NCBI GenBank assembly: GCA_043497085.1 | Contig: JBIEKI010000018.1 | Source of the DNA: Thalassobacillus sp043497085 | GTDB taxonomy: Bacteria; Bacillota; Bacilli; Bacillales; Halobacillaceae | Direction: 5' to 3' (one strand) | DNA length: 64,000 nucleotides | Part shown: positions 14,420 through 23,223 of the stretch, one piece after another | Numbering within the stretch: the stretch's first letter is position 1 | Layout of the letters: every line of letters starts with the position of its first letter | Program-made: the position numbers and the translations under genes | The notes under the pieces: generated by a model | Told to the model about the DNA's origin: nothing | What the model saw: only the letters and a program-made list of their open reading frames with translations | Databases searched by the model: none

Positions 14420-16819
14420 ATGAATCGTAAAATCAGGCGCGCAGCCGTATTAGGTTCTGGTGTTATGGGGGCCGGTATTGCTGCTCATTTGGCCAATGTA
14501 GGAATTCCAACTTTAATGTTGGATATTGTGCCACGTGAACTTACGGATAAGGAAAAGAAACAAGGATTGACATTAGAAGATACTGCTGTACGAAACCGGA
14601 TCGCAGCAATGAATAAGCAGGGATTGTTGAAACAGAAACCTTCCCCATTAACAAGTAAAAAGAACCTGGATATGATCGACGTCGGTAATATGGAAGATGA
14701 TATGGAAAAATTATCAGAAGTGGATTGGGTAATCGAAGTTGTTGTCGAGAACCTGGATATTAAAAAGAAAGTGTATACACAGGTCGATGAATATCGTAAG
14801 CCTGGTTCAATTATCAGCTCGAATACCTCCGGGATTTCTATTGAAGCAATGGCAGAAGGATGTTCGGAAGATTTCCAAAAGCACTTTTTAGGAACTCATT
14901 TCTTTAATCCACCAAGATATTTAAAATTGCTGGAAGTAATCCCGACCAAAAAGACAGATGCTGCTGTCGTGGCATTCATGAAGAAATTCGGAGAGGATGT
15001 ACTGGGTAAAGGTGTAGTCGAAGCAAAAGATACACCTAACTTTATCGCTAACCGGATCGGTACTTATGGATTGCTCATCACAGTCCGTGAAATGCTCGAA
15101 AAAGGTTACACTGTCGGTGAAGTTGATTCTGTTACCGGACCGATGATCGGGCGTCCGAAAAGCGCAACATTCCGTACGCTTGATGTAGTCGGCCTCGATA
15201 CTTTTATTCATGTAGCAAAGAATGTATATGAAAAAGTTGAAGGGGAAGAAAAGAAGGTTTTTGAAGTTCCTGAGTTCATGAGTAAGATGCAGGAAAAAGG
15301 ATGGCTAGGATCGAAGAGCGGGCAAGGGTTCTTCCTTAAGAAAAAAGGAGAAAAAGGCAGCGAAATATACGAGTTAAATCCGGAATCACTTGAGTATGAA
15401 GAACGAAAAAAATTAAAGACGAAAGCAACGGAGATGGCGAAACAAGAAAAAGGTCCAAAACGAAAGTTGAAAGCTCTTGTGTCAGCTAAAGGGGACCGTG
15501 CTGGTGACTTGATATGGTCTATAGTCAGTCCGGTACTGGTGTACTCAGCTGAGCTGCTTGGCGATATAGCCGATGACATCACTTCCATAGATGAAGCTAT
15601 GCGATGGGGGTTCGGATGGGAAATAGGTCCATTTGAAATATGGGATGCCATAGGAGTCGAGAAGTCCGTTGAACGGATGAAAGAAGAAGGTATTTCTGTC
15701 CCTGGCTGGGTTGACGAAATGCTGGCATCTGGTAATAAGCATTTTTATAAACAAGAAAATGGAAACGTTTACTACTACCATAATGGTGACTATAAGCAAA
15801 AGAATTTCAATAAAAAAGAAATCCATTTGAAGCGTTTGAAAGAAACAAAGGATGTCATCAAGAAGAATGCCGGTGCGAGCTTGATTGACCTTGGAGATGG
15901 AGTCGCCGGTCTGGAGTTCCATTCTCAAAGCAACGCCATCGGGCTCGATATCATCCAAATGATCAATGATGCAATCGAAGAGGTCGATCAAAACTTTGAA
16001 GGGCTTGTTATTGGAAATCAGGGCAAGAACTTCTGTGTTGGTGCCAACTTAGGGATGATGTTGATGGAAGCGCAGGACTACAATTTCTTTGAAATCGAGT
16101 TAGTCGTTAAGAAATTCCAGGATGCGATGATGAACATCAAGTATTCCGATAAACCTGTCATTACTGCTCCATTCGGAATGACGTTAGGCGGCGGAGCTGA
16201 AGTTTGCCTCCCTTCTGACGCTATTCAGGCCTCTCAAGAAACCTATATGGGACTTGTGGAAGCTGGGGTAGGACTAATTCCGGGAGGCGGCGGAAATAAA
16301 GAGCTTTATTTGAAGCATCTGCGTAATATTCCTCAGGGCATCGACTTTGATTTACAAAAAGTGGCAAATGCTGTTTTTGAAAAGATAGCAATGGCGAAAG
16401 TATCTACCTCTGGAGAAGAAGCGAGAGAAAATGGATTCCTGGATCAACAGGATGCAGTGAGTGTCAATGGAGACCATTTGCTTCATGACGCCAAGCAAAA
16501 AGTTCTGGGTCTTGCAAGGTCAGGATACCGTGCGCCAAAACGTACTAAGTTCCCTGTTGTCGGTGAGCAAGGGTATTCCACAATGATGCTGGGAGCGAAA
16601 TCGCTAGGTCTGGGAGGCTATGCTTCTGAGCATGATCTCAAAATTGCGGAAAAGCTTGCGTTTGTTTTAGCGGGAGGACGTCTAAAGGAAGGGACGCTTG
16701 TTGATGAGCAATACTTGCTCGATCTAGAACGGGAGGCCTTCTTAAGCCTGATCGGTGAACCTAAAACACAACAGCGTATGCAGCATATGCTCTTAAAAGG
16801 AAAGCCGCTACGTAACTAA
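14420..16819 (+). CDS. fadN: 3-hydroxyacyl-CoA dehydrogenase / enoyl-CoA hydratase FadN
   Basis: A 799-residue bifunctional beta-oxidation enzyme. The NAD-binding Rossmann motif GSGVMGAGIAAHLAN is at the N-terminus, followed by the hydroxyacyl-CoA dehydrogenase motif GTHFFNPPRYLKLLEVIPT with the catalytic His. The crotonase-like hydratase domain is C-terminal (VIGNQGKNFCVGANLGMM, GMTLGGGAEVCL, LVEAGVGLIPGGGG). This domain order is that of Bacillus FadN (YusL) and the reverse of E. coli FadB. The ATG is set by TAGGGGGA 7 bases upstream. First gene of fadN-fadA-fadE, with a FadR box just upstream. Confidence 0.95.
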   Translation: MNRKIRRAAVLGSGVMGAGIAAHLANVGIPTLMLDIVPRELTDKEKKQGLTLEDTAVRNRIAAMNKQGLLKQKPSPLTSKKNLDMIDVGNMEDDMEKLSEVDWVIEVVVENLDIKKKVYTQVDEYRKPGSIISSNTSGISIEAMAEGCSEDFQKHFLGTHFFNPPRYLKLLEVIPTKKTDAAVVAFMKKFGEDVLGKGVVEAKDTPNFIANRIGTYGLLITVREMLEKGYTVGEVDSVTGPMIGRPKSATFRTLDVVGLDTFIHVAKNVYEKVEGEEKKVFEVPEFMSKMQEKGWLGSKSGQGFFLKKKGEKGSEIYELNPESLEYEERKKLKTKATEMAKQEKGPKRKLKALVSAKGDRAGDLIWSIVSPVLVYSAELLGDIADDITSIDEAMRWGFGWEIGPFEIWDAIGVEKSVERMKEEGISVPGWVDEMLASGNKHFYKQENGNVYYYHNGDYKQKNFNKKEIHLKRLKETKDVIKKNAGASLIDLGDGVAGLEFHSQSNAIGLDIIQMINDAIEEVDQNFEGLVIGNQGKNFCVGANLGMMLMEAQDYNFFEIELVVKKFQDAMMNIKYSDKPVITAPFGMTLGGGAEVCLPSDAIQASQETYMGLVEAGVGLIPGGGGNKELYLKHLRNIPQGIDFDLQKVANAVFEKIAMAKVSTSGEEARENGFLDQQDAVSVNGDHLLHDAKQKVLGLARSGYRAPKRTKFPVVGEQGYSTMMLGAKSLGLGGYASEHDLKIAEKLAFVLAGGRLKEGTLVDEQYLLDLEREAFLSLIGEPKTQQRMQHMLLKGKPLRN

Positions 16820-16852
16820 TCATCAGCAATCTACTCAAAGGGGGAAGGAAAT

Positions 16853-18028
16853 GTGAAAGAAGCAGTAATTGTCGCAGGGGCACGCACCCCGGTTGGCAGA
16901 GCAAAAAAGGGGACGCTCGCCAATACAAGACCAGATGACTTAGCCGCATTAACAATAAAAGAAACGTTGAAAAGGGCAGGTAATTATGAAGGGGATATCG
17001 ATGACGTCATTATAGGATGTGCGATCCCTGAAGCAGAGCAAGGGATGAATATGGCGAGAAATATTGGGGCATTAGCGGGTTTATCTCATACCATTCCTGG
17101 GATTACCATCAACCGTTACTGTTCTTCTGGATTGCAAAGTATCGCTTATGCTTCAGAAAGAATCATGCTTGGACAGAGTAATTCTATTATTGCAGGTGGA
17201 GCGGAATCCATGAGTATGGTTCCTGTACCCGGCCATGTAATCAAACCCAACATAGAAATTGTTGAAAATGCACCGGGATATTACATGTCTATGGGGCATA
17301 CGGCAGAAGAAGTAGCGAACCGTTTCCAGATTTCCCGTGAAGATCAGGACGCCTTTGCTGTAGAGAGTCATCGTCGTGCAGCAGCAGCTATTGAGGCAGG
17401 TCGATTTGAAGACGAAATCGTCCCTGTGGAAGTGACAGACCGTGATCTCGGTTCAGATAATAAAGTTACAGAAATGACCAAATTGTTTACCCAGGATGAG
17501 GGAGTCCGCCCGGGGACGACACAAGAGGTACTTGCAAAACTGAAACCAGCATTTTCCTTGAAGGGAACAGTAACAGCAGGTAATTCTTCACAAATGAGTG
17601 ATGGCGCGGCATCTGTTCTAGTAATGGATAAGGAAAAAGCAGAAGCAGAAGGGCTGAAACCTCTTCTTAAGTTCCGGTCTTTTGCTGTTGCAGGTGTGGA
17701 GCCTGAAATCATGGGTGTCGGTCCTATTGCTGCGATTCCAAAGGCTTTGAAACTCGCAGGCCTGGATCAATCTGATATCGGTCTATTTGAACTGAACGAA
17801 GCATTTGCTTCTCAATCCTTGCGCGTCATTCGTGAGCTGGGGCTAGATACTGATAAAGTCAATGTCAACGGAGGTGCAATAGCGCTGGGACACCCACTTG
17901 GCTGTTCCGGAACGAAACTTACACTTACCTTGATGCATGAGATGAAACGCCGCAACGAACAGTTTGGTGTCGTAACCATGTGTATCGGTGGCGGAATGGG
18001 TGCTGCTGGAGTATTTGAATTATTATAA
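16853..18028 (+). CDS. fadA: Acetyl-CoA acyltransferase (3-ketoacyl-CoA thiolase) FadA
   Basis: A 391-residue thiolase that releases acetyl-CoA in each turn of beta-oxidation. Catalytic residues: Cys in NRYCSSGLQSI, His in GGAIALGHPLGCSGTK and Cys in MCIGGGMG, with the NEAFASQ motif intact. The start is GTG behind AAGGGGGAAGG. It lies 33 bases after fadN and 15 bases before fadE in one operon. Confidence 0.95.
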   Translation: MKEAVIVAGARTPVGRAKKGTLANTRPDDLAALTIKETLKRAGNYEGDIDDVIIGCAIPEAEQGMNMARNIGALAGLSHTIPGITINRYCSSGLQSIAYASERIMLGQSNSIIAGGAESMSMVPVPGHVIKPNIEIVENAPGYYMSMGHTAEEVANRFQISREDQDAFAVESHRRAAAAIEAGRFEDEIVPVEVTDRDLGSDNKVTEMTKLFTQDEGVRPGTTQEVLAKLKPAFSLKGTVTAGNSSQMSDGAASVLVMDKEKAEAEGLKPLLKFRSFAVAGVEPEIMGVGPIAAIPKALKLAGLDQSDIGLFELNEAFASQSLRVIRELGLDTDKVNVNGGAIALGHPLGCSGTKLTLTLMHEMKRRNEQFGVVTMCIGGGMGAAGVFELL

Positions 18029-18043
18029 GAGGAGGAAAACAAA

Positions 18044-19825
18044 ATGAGTGAAACGAAAGAAAAGATGTTTAAAGGCGGCGGATTTTTAATTGAGGATGTT
18101 GCAGCAGAAGATGTCATTACCCCAGAAGATTTCACCGATGAACACTGGATGATCGCCAAAACAACCGAAGACTTTGTTTTAGGAGAAGTGGTTCCAAAAA
18201 TTGATAACCTTGAAAACCATGAATTCGAGCATTCTGTGGATCTCTTGAAAAAAGCCGGTGAACTAGGTTTGCTTGGTGTAGATGTTCCGGAAGAATACGG
18301 TGGACTTGGTTTAGATAAAATCAGTTCTTCTTTAATTACAGAAAAGTTTTCTCGTGCTGGCGGCTTTTCGGTAACACATGGGGCTCATGTAGGAATCGGG
18401 TCTTTGCCAATTGTATTTTTTGGAAATGATGAACAAAAGAAAAAATATTTACCGAAGCTTGCGACTGGGGAACTGATTGCAGCATATGCATTGACTGAAC
18501 CGGGTTCCGGCTCCGATGCATTGGGCGCAAAAACAACAGCTAAATTGAATGAAGCTGGCACACATTATGTATTGAACGGGGAAAAACAGTGGATTACAAA
18601 CTCCGCTTTTGCTGATGTTTTCGTTGTATACGCAAAGATCGATGGGGACAAATTTACAGCTTTCATCGTAGAAAGGGACTATAAAGGTGTCTCCACAGGC
18701 CCTGAAGAAAAGAAGATGGGAATCAAGAGTTCATCTACACGTACATTAGTTTTGGAAGACGCAGAAGTTCCTGTAGAGAATGTACTTGGTGAAATCGGCC
18801 GCGGTCACGTCATTGCTTTCAATATTTTAAATGTAGGTCGCTACAAGCTTGCTATTGGCGGTGTTGGTGGGTCTAAACGCGCGATCGAACTTGCTGTAAA
18901 ATATGCAAATGAACGTAAACAGTTCCAAACGCCGATTTCCAGCTTTTCATTAATCCAGGAAAAACTTGCTTCAATGGCAGTCAACACATACGCTAATGAA
19001 AGTTCTGTATACCGCACTGTCGGTCTTTTTGAACAAAGCATGGGTAAACTTTCTGATGAGCAACTTAAAGATGGTAAAGAAGTTGCGAAAGTAATTGCGG
19101 AATATGCCATTGAATGTTCGTTGAATAAAGTGTTCTGTACAGAATTGCTTGACTTTACAGCTGATGAAGCTGTACAGATCCACGGTGGCTACGGGTTCAT
19201 GCAAGAGTATGAAGTGGAGCGTATTTACCGCGATTCCCGAATTAACCGTATTTTTGAAGGCACCAATGAAATTAACCGGATGATTGTTCCTGGGACATTG
19301 TTGAAAAAAGCAATGAAAGGTGAACTTCCTTTATTGCAAAAAGCCCAGTCCCTACAAGAAGAATTAATGATGATGATGCCTGAAGAACCAGGTACAGAGC
19401 CATTAGAGCAAGAAAAATATTTAGTGAAAAATGCTAAGAAGATAGCTCTGGTAGCGGCTGGTCTGGCTGCTCAGAAGTATGGCGAAAAACTAGAAAAAGA
19501 GCAAGAATTACTTGTCAATATCTCAGATATCGTTGCTGAAATTTACAATATGGAATCAGCATTGCTTCGTACCGAAAAAGCAATGAACAAATCTGCAGAA
19601 AAAGCTCAGCAAAAGCTTCTTTACACACAAGTTTATGTGCAGGAAGCATTCAACCGTATTGAAGCGCATGCGAAGGAAACACTAATCGCTTCAGAAACAG
19701 GAGATACTTTGCGCATGATGCTTGGGGCACTTAAGAAGTTAACCCGTCACACACCAACAAACGTTATTGCGAAAAAACGTGAAATTGCAGCGAACTTAAT
19801 AAAAGAAGAAAAATACATCGTTTAA
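18044..19825 (+). CDS. fadE: Acyl-CoA dehydrogenase FadE
   Basis: A 593-residue FAD-dependent acyl-CoA dehydrogenase for the first step of beta-oxidation. It has the VLCAD-like extra C-terminal domain (~190 residues), as in Bacillus FadE (YusJ). Motifs: AYALTEPGSGSDALGAKT, GGYGFMQEYEVERIYRDSRI, and FEGTNEINR with the catalytic base region. Last gene of the fadNAE operon; a strong hairpin follows at 19868-19905. Confidence 0.95.
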   Translation: MSETKEKMFKGGGFLIEDVAAEDVITPEDFTDEHWMIAKTTEDFVLGEVVPKIDNLENHEFEHSVDLLKKAGELGLLGVDVPEEYGGLGLDKISSSLITEKFSRAGGFSVTHGAHVGIGSLPIVFFGNDEQKKKYLPKLATGELIAAYALTEPGSGSDALGAKTTAKLNEAGTHYVLNGEKQWITNSAFADVFVVYAKIDGDKFTAFIVERDYKGVSTGPEEKKMGIKSSSTRTLVLEDAEVPVENVLGEIGRGHVIAFNILNVGRYKLAIGGVGGSKRAIELAVKYANERKQFQTPISSFSLIQEKLASMAVNTYANESSVYRTVGLFEQSMGKLSDEQLKDGKEVAKVIAEYAIECSLNKVFCTELLDFTADEAVQIHGGYGFMQEYEVERIYRDSRINRIFEGTNEINRMIVPGTLLKKAMKGELPLLQKAQSLQEELMMMMPEEPGTEPLEQEKYLVKNAKKIALVAAGLAAQKYGEKLEKEQELLVNISDIVAEIYNMESALLRTEKAMNKSAEKAQQKLLYTQVYVQEAFNRIEAHAKETLIASETGDTLRMMLGALKKLTRHTPTNVIAKKREIAANLIKEEKYIV

Positions 19826-19865
19826 GCTGCTGCGCAAGGTATAGGGGGTCACCAATCGTACGGAC

Positions 19866-19906
19866 TAAGCAAGACCGGCTGCAACAGTAGCCGGTCTTGT
19901 ATTTAT
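19866..19906 (+). terminator. Terminator of fadNAE
   Basis: CAAGACCGGCT ... AGCCGGTCTTG followed by TATTTATTT. Confidence 0.88.
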
Positions 19907-19967
19907 TTAACGAACTATAATAAAGGTAAACGAATGTAATTCCATCATTTAGCTGAGCTGCTCTATA

Positions 19968-20691
19968 AAGAAGGCTTTGTTAAACGTTGTTGTTAAAAAT
20001 TCATAAGAAGTTTATTCAACAAAAGGGCCGAATTATGGAAGACTCGATTTCGAGATGTTTATCTGAATAAAGGTCCTGTGGGGAACGACTCCCTTTCCGC
20101 GGGCATGCGCTGAGCCTCCTCAGACTTCGTCTTCCGGGGTCTCATCTGTCATTTTCATCCCGCAGGAGTCTCGCCGTTCCCCTCCGGACCTTAACGTAGA
20201 AAGTTCTCGAAATCACACTTATGGCAAAACATCTTTGAAGAAGACTTCTGCCTCTTTATATCCTTCATAAATGCTTTTAGGATGAAATTTTTAGTTGTAC
20301 ATTCTTTCTCTTTTTGAAGGGTCCGTTTGATACAAAACTGGCTGGATGGGAAGGGAAACGTCGAGACTCCCGCGGGAGAAGGGGCTAGGCGAGATCCCAC
20401 AGGGCGCAGCCCGAGGAAGCTTGCCAGATCCCCCGAAGGAAAGAAATGAATGCGTAATCGCCTCGGGAGACACGACACGCATAAGCAGAACAGCAAAAGG
20501 GAAGTGTTCTTTCTTCCCGTTGATGGACTGCTTATGTCGCGAGTGTCTAGGCGATGAAGCTGGAAAGCGAGGCGTTTCCAAGACCATCCCCTTACACACA
20601 TGGTAACGGACCGAACTATCTCGAAACTGAGTCTTCAAGTAAAGGGAGCCTTATCTGTAACATCAACTCTGGATTTAACAGAGTATTTAAG
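19968..20691. repeat. Composite palindromic repeat element, complete copy
   Basis: Non-coding element of about 720 bases. Edge A at left: GGCTTTGTTAAACG ... GGGCCG ... GAAGACTCGATTTCGAGA. Next come palindromic module 1 (20072-20190, GGTCC...GGGGAACG with CGTTCCCC...GGACC), an AT-rich middle, and palindromic module 2 (20344-20589, interrupted by another palindrome). Edge B at right: CTCGAAACTGAGTCTTCAAG, AAAGGGAGC, ending TTTAACAGAGT. Its ends are short imperfect inverted repeats (CTTTGTTAAA / TTTAACAGAG). The same parts in opposite orientation lie at 59149-59705 and part of them at 1-185. No protein is coded; open frames crossing it are by-products of the palindromes. Confidence 0.8.
20438..20567. 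repeat. 118-base palindrome nested in module 2, with GGAAAG duplication
   Basis: Between two copies of GGAAAG (20438-20443 and 20562-20567) lies a different palindrome: ATCGCCT...AGACAC...GCATAAGCAG pairs with CTGCTTATG...GTGTCT...AGGCGAT. The homologous module at 59492-59612 has GGAAAG once and lacks this insert. The arrangement fits insertion with a 6-base target duplication. Confidence 0.65.
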
Positions 20692-20783
20692 AAAAATAGT
20701 GATGACGCTTTCCCTGTTTAATGAAATGTATTCCAAGTTTGTGATAGAATATAGGCACGGTAAATCATAAGGGGGAGATAGCT

Positions 20784-21140
20784 TTGGCAGTAACCTTTTA
20801 TTGGTACCCACAATGTGGAACTTGTAAAAAAGCAAAAAAATGGCTGGATGAGAATGGCGTAGAATATGAAACCGTACATATCGTTGAAAATCCGCCTAAT
20901 CAAACTCAACTGCAGGATTACATAGATAAAAGCGGCATTCCTGCGAAAAAGTTTTTTAATACAAGCGGAAAGAAATATCGTGAGCTGGGAATGAAGGATA
21001 AGCTTAAGGAAGCAAGTGAACCTCAAATGGTAGAGTGGTTAGCATCAGATGGTATGTTGATCAAAAGGCCGATCGTTACAGATGGAAAACAGGTGACGGT
21101 AGGTTTTAAAGAGACCGTTTTCGAGAATACTTGGAAATGA
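20784..21140 (+). CDS. yusI: ArsC/Spx-family protein YusI
   Basis: A 118-residue thioredoxin-fold protein of the ArsC/Spx family. The N-terminal motif YPQCGTCKKAKKWLDENG has a CxxC, unlike the CxxS of most glutaredoxin-linked arsenate reductases. The KKFFNTSGKKYRELGMKDKL and RPIVTDGKQVTVGF blocks are typical. Function unproven; arsenate reduction should not be assumed. Starts at TTG behind GGGGGAG. Same position as yusI next to gcvH in B. subtilis. Confidence 0.85.
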   Translation: MAVTFYWYPQCGTCKKAKKWLDENGVEYETVHIVENPPNQTQLQDYIDKSGIPAKKFFNTSGKKYRELGMKDKLKEASEPQMVEWLASDGMLIKRPIVTDGKQVTVGFKETVFENTWK

Positions 21141-21239
21141 TGCAATAGGGAATGAGCATATCATTGGCATTAAAGGCAAAAAGCTTTTATGTTAATAATG
21201 CAGCTTAATTATAATAATTATAATTTGGAGGGATTAGTC

Positions 21240-21623
21240 ATGAGTTTACCAAAAGATCTAAGTTATTCTGAAGAGCACGAATGGGTAAAAACAGAGGGAG
21301 AAAAAGTACGTATCGGGATTACTGACTTCGCACAATCCGAGCTTGGGGATATTGTTTTTGTTGAATTGCCTGAAGTCGGAGATGAGTTGGAAGCGGACGA
21401 GCCATTTGGCAGTGTAGAATCTGTAAAGACAGTTTCTGAGTTATATGCCCCAGTGAGTGGTAAAGTGGTGGAAGTGAACGAGGAACTCGAAGACAGTCCG
21501 GAATTTGTCAATGAATCCCCATACGAAAAAGCATGGATGGTCATTGTGGAACCTTCTGATAAATCAGAAATGGACGAACTGATGACTGCTGAACAATATG
21601 AGGAAATGATCTCCGAAGACTAA
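21240..21623 (+). CDS. gcvH: Glycine cleavage system H protein
   Basis: A 127-residue lipoyl carrier protein. The lipoylated residue is Lys63 in GSVESVKTVSELYAPVSG; the C-terminal PYEKAWMVIVEP block is typical. It shuttles aminomethyl groups in the glycine cleavage system, and in Bacillus it is also the relay for lipoyl transfer to other complexes. The ATG is fixed by TTGGAGGGA 9 bases upstream. The other gcv genes are not in this window, as in B. subtilis where gcvH is separate. Confidence 0.96.
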   Translation: MSLPKDLSYSEEHEWVKTEGEKVRIGITDFAQSELGDIVFVELPEVGDELEADEPFGSVESVKTVSELYAPVSGKVVEVNEELEDSPEFVNESPYEKAWMVIVEPSDKSEMDELMTAEQYEEMISED

Positions 21624-21664
21624 TTTTATTCTCAATGGGAACTCTATACATAAGGGGTGACCTG

Positions 21665-21814
21665 ATGGATAAAATGAGTAAAACTAATAATTTCACTTCA
21701 AAAAAAGCTGCCGGAAAAAATGGCAGACAGCGCCAGCTTGCAAACAAAACAACAAAACAAGAGGCGCCGAAAGTCCGCCAATATGTAGATTGTGATGATG
21801 GCGGCTGGTGTTGA
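21665..21814 (+). CDS. 49-residue basic protein with Cys-rich acidic C-terminus
   Basis: A small ORF with ribosome site AAGGGGTGA. It is Lys/Arg/Gln-rich over residues 1-40 (KKAAGKNGRQRQLANKTTKQ) and ends QYVDCDDGGWC, with two Cys flanking an acidic, aromatic turn. The coding call rests on the ribosome site, the clean start and stop, and the terminator at 21833-21868. It sits between gcvH and the yusF-like gene, where B. subtilis has yusG, but I cannot confirm sequence homology. Function unknown. Confidence 0.6.
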   Translation: MDKMSKTNNFTSKKAAGKNGRQRQLANKTTKQEAPKVRQYVDCDDGGWC

Positions 21815-21830
21815 ATAACCGTTAGTTAAC

Positions 21831-21870
21831 CTCAGACCATGCTATCATAAAGCATGGTCTGTTTTACTAA
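21831..21870 (+). terminator. Terminator after the 49-residue gene
   Basis: CAGACCATGCT ATCATAA AGCATGGTCTG followed by TTTTAC. Confidence 0.85.
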
Positions 21871-21891
21871 GTGAACCGGGTGGGATTCCAG

Positions 21892-22248
21892 ATGGAATAT
21901 GATAACCAATTACCCATTCTCATTGTAGAGGGAATTACAGATAAAAAACATATCAATAAAATATTGGATGATCGGGTAGAGATTCTATGCACTCATGGTA
22001 CGTTAGGCGTGGAACGGATGGAGGAAATGATTTTAGACTATAACCTTGATGATCGTTCCGTATACATTTTGGTGGATGAAGATGATTCCGGTCATAAATT
22101 ACGTAAACAATTGACATACGAGCTTCCCCATGCCGAGCATATTTATGTTGATAAAGCTTATCGAGAAGTCGCCACTACACCTGAACCCGAACTGGCCAGA
22201 GCGCTGTTAAGCCAGCATTTCAATGTCAAACCAATCTATCTCATTTAA
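21892..22248 (+). CDS. yusF: Toprim-domain protein (YusF-like)
   Basis: A 118-residue stand-alone Toprim fold, as in small primase/RNase M5-like proteins. The acidic residues expected for Mg2+ are present: Glu in LIVEGITDKKH and the DEDDSG cluster in YILVDEDDSGHKLRK. Biochemical role is not established for this family. The start is chosen at ATG 21892 behind GGGTGGGA; a GTG 21 bases earlier lacks a ribosome site. The thioredoxin-like gene follows after 15 bases in the same operon. Confidence 0.8.
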   Translation: MEYDNQLPILIVEGITDKKHINKILDDRVEILCTHGTLGVERMEEMILDYNLDDRSVYILVDEDDSGHKLRKQLTYELPHAEHIYVDKAYREVATTPEPELARALLSQHFNVKPIYLI

Positions 22249-22263
22249 GGGAAGGGGGTTAGG

Positions 22264-22578
22264 ATGGAACAACTTGAATTAGCAACAAAAAGTGAAACAC
22301 TCCAAAAAGAGAAGCGTGCACTTATTTTCATTCATAGCCCGTTTTGTGGAACATGTCATATGGCCAGGAAGATGTTAGATACCATAGAGGCAATGTGGAA
22401 GCAGGATTTGTTTTTTGAATTGAATGCATCCATCCATCCTGCTTTTATGCAGGAATATCAAATCAAGAGTGTACCTTGTTTATTAATTCTTACTGACGGT
22501 AAGATCAAGGAAAAAATCTATGCGTTCCGTTCGGTGACTTATATGCAGAGAGTGGTGTCTAAATACGTCAACTCTTAA
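22264..22578 (+). CDS. yusE: Thioredoxin-like protein YusE
   Basis: A 104-residue thioredoxin-fold protein without a signal peptide. The active site is FCGTC (HSPFCGTCHMARKML) instead of WCGPC, and the cis-Pro region is IKSVPCLLILTDGKI. It is a likely cytoplasmic disulfide reductase or thiol carrier of unknown partner. It is co-transcribed with the Toprim gene, behind GGGAAGGGGG, as in the yusEF pair of B. subtilis. Confidence 0.85.
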   Translation: MEQLELATKSETLQKEKRALIFIHSPFCGTCHMARKMLDTIEAMWKQDLFFELNASIHPAFMQEYQIKSVPCLLILTDGKIKEKIYAFRSVTYMQRVVSKYVNS

Positions 22579-22607
22579 TATTATTTCCCGAGAAATAACG
22601 AAAGAGT

Positions 22608-22652
22608 CAGCAGCCTTACCTGGCGTGATACTTCAGGGGGGCTGTTTTTTGA
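22608..22652 (+). terminator. Terminator after yusE
   Basis: CAGCCTTACCTG ... CAGGGGGGCTG followed by TTTTTTG; imperfect but U-rich. Confidence 0.6.
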
Positions 22653-22659
22653 TGATTCC

Positions 22660-22745
22660 ACGATAGGACGTATCAAGCGAATATATTTATTTGCAAGCTC
22701 TACTAAGCGTTCTTATCGTTCTCGAAACTGAGTCTTCAAAATCAA
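22660..22745. repeat. Short degenerate copy of the composite repeat
   Basis: A small palindrome (CGATAGGACG ... CGTTCTTATCG) is followed by the edge B sequence TCTCGAAACTGAGTCTTCAA (22721-22740). Edge B is nearly identical to that at 20.62-20.64 kb, but both large modules are absent. Confidence 0.6.
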
Positions 22746-22775
22746 CACAGGGGTTTAGGTGATGTTTTCTCCAAC

Positions 22776-22804
22776 AAAAAAAGCCGATTGCTACCGGCTT
22801 TTTC
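22776..22804. terminator. Terminator of the ResA/TlpA-like gene
   Basis: AAAAAAAGCCG ATTGCTAC CGGCTTTTT; acts on the minus-strand gene ending at 22804. Confidence 0.85.
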
Positions 22805-23223
22805 TAGTCCACTAACTCCCCTAATTTTTCTACTATTTCTAGGAATTTTGCCTGATCGTCGAATTTCGCTGCTATAAATCCTTTTTGGTCGATGATTACG
22901 GTTGTGGGCACACTGGTACATTGATACTGGTCGTATATGCTTCTTCCTTCATCAACTAATGTTTTCTGCGTCAGGAACTTTGTTGCAAAATCCTCTCCAG
23001 CTTGGCTGCTTCTTTCCCGACCAGCAACGTTAATAGTAAGCATGCGGACTTTATTTGAATCCATTGAGCGGTTCAATTGTTCTTTCATAGGCAAGTCCCT
23101 GGCACAGTCAGGACACCAGGATACCCAAAAAGTCAGTACAATCACTTTTCCGATGTCTTCTTTCACATCATAGACGGAGCCGGAATGAATTTCCGGCAAT
23201 TGAAAAAGTGGTGCTGTTTCCAT
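22804..23223 (-). CDS. TlpA/ResA-like thiol-disulfide oxidoreductase, cytoplasmic
   Basis: A 139-residue redoxin-fold protein starting METAPLFQLPEI. Active site WCPDC in LTFWVSWCPDCARDLPM, with the cis-Pro motif TSVPTTVIIDQKGFI. ResA-type proteins usually have a membrane anchor and act outside; this one has none, so it should be cytoplasmic. The ATG is fixed by AAGGAGGGG, which excludes a longer frame. It is monocistronic and divergent from the S-box met operon. Partner unknown. Confidence 0.8.
   Translation of the reverse strand: METAPLFQLPEIHSGSVYDVKEDIGKVIVLTFWVSWCPDCARDLPMKEQLNRSMDSNKVRMLTINVAGRERSSQAGEDFATKFLTQKTLVDEGRSIYDQYQCTSVPTTVIIDQKGFIAAKFDDQAKFLEIVEKLGELVD

Noticed and set aside
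20191..20638. Overlapping open frames of 86-136 codons on both strands at 20.19-20.64 kb
   Set aside because: They lie wholly within the palindromic repeat element, have no ribosome sites and code for low-plausibility Arg/Ser/Pro-rich sequences created by the inverted repeats.
19968..20691. Possible CRISPR array from repeated blocks
   Set aside because: Repeats are two large palindromes and edges, not regularly spaced short direct repeats; no cas genes are present.
20784..21140. Annotation of YusI as arsenate reductase
   Set aside because: No ars genes nearby, and the active site is CGTC in a conserved yusI-gcvH context; family name alone does not establish arsenate reduction.
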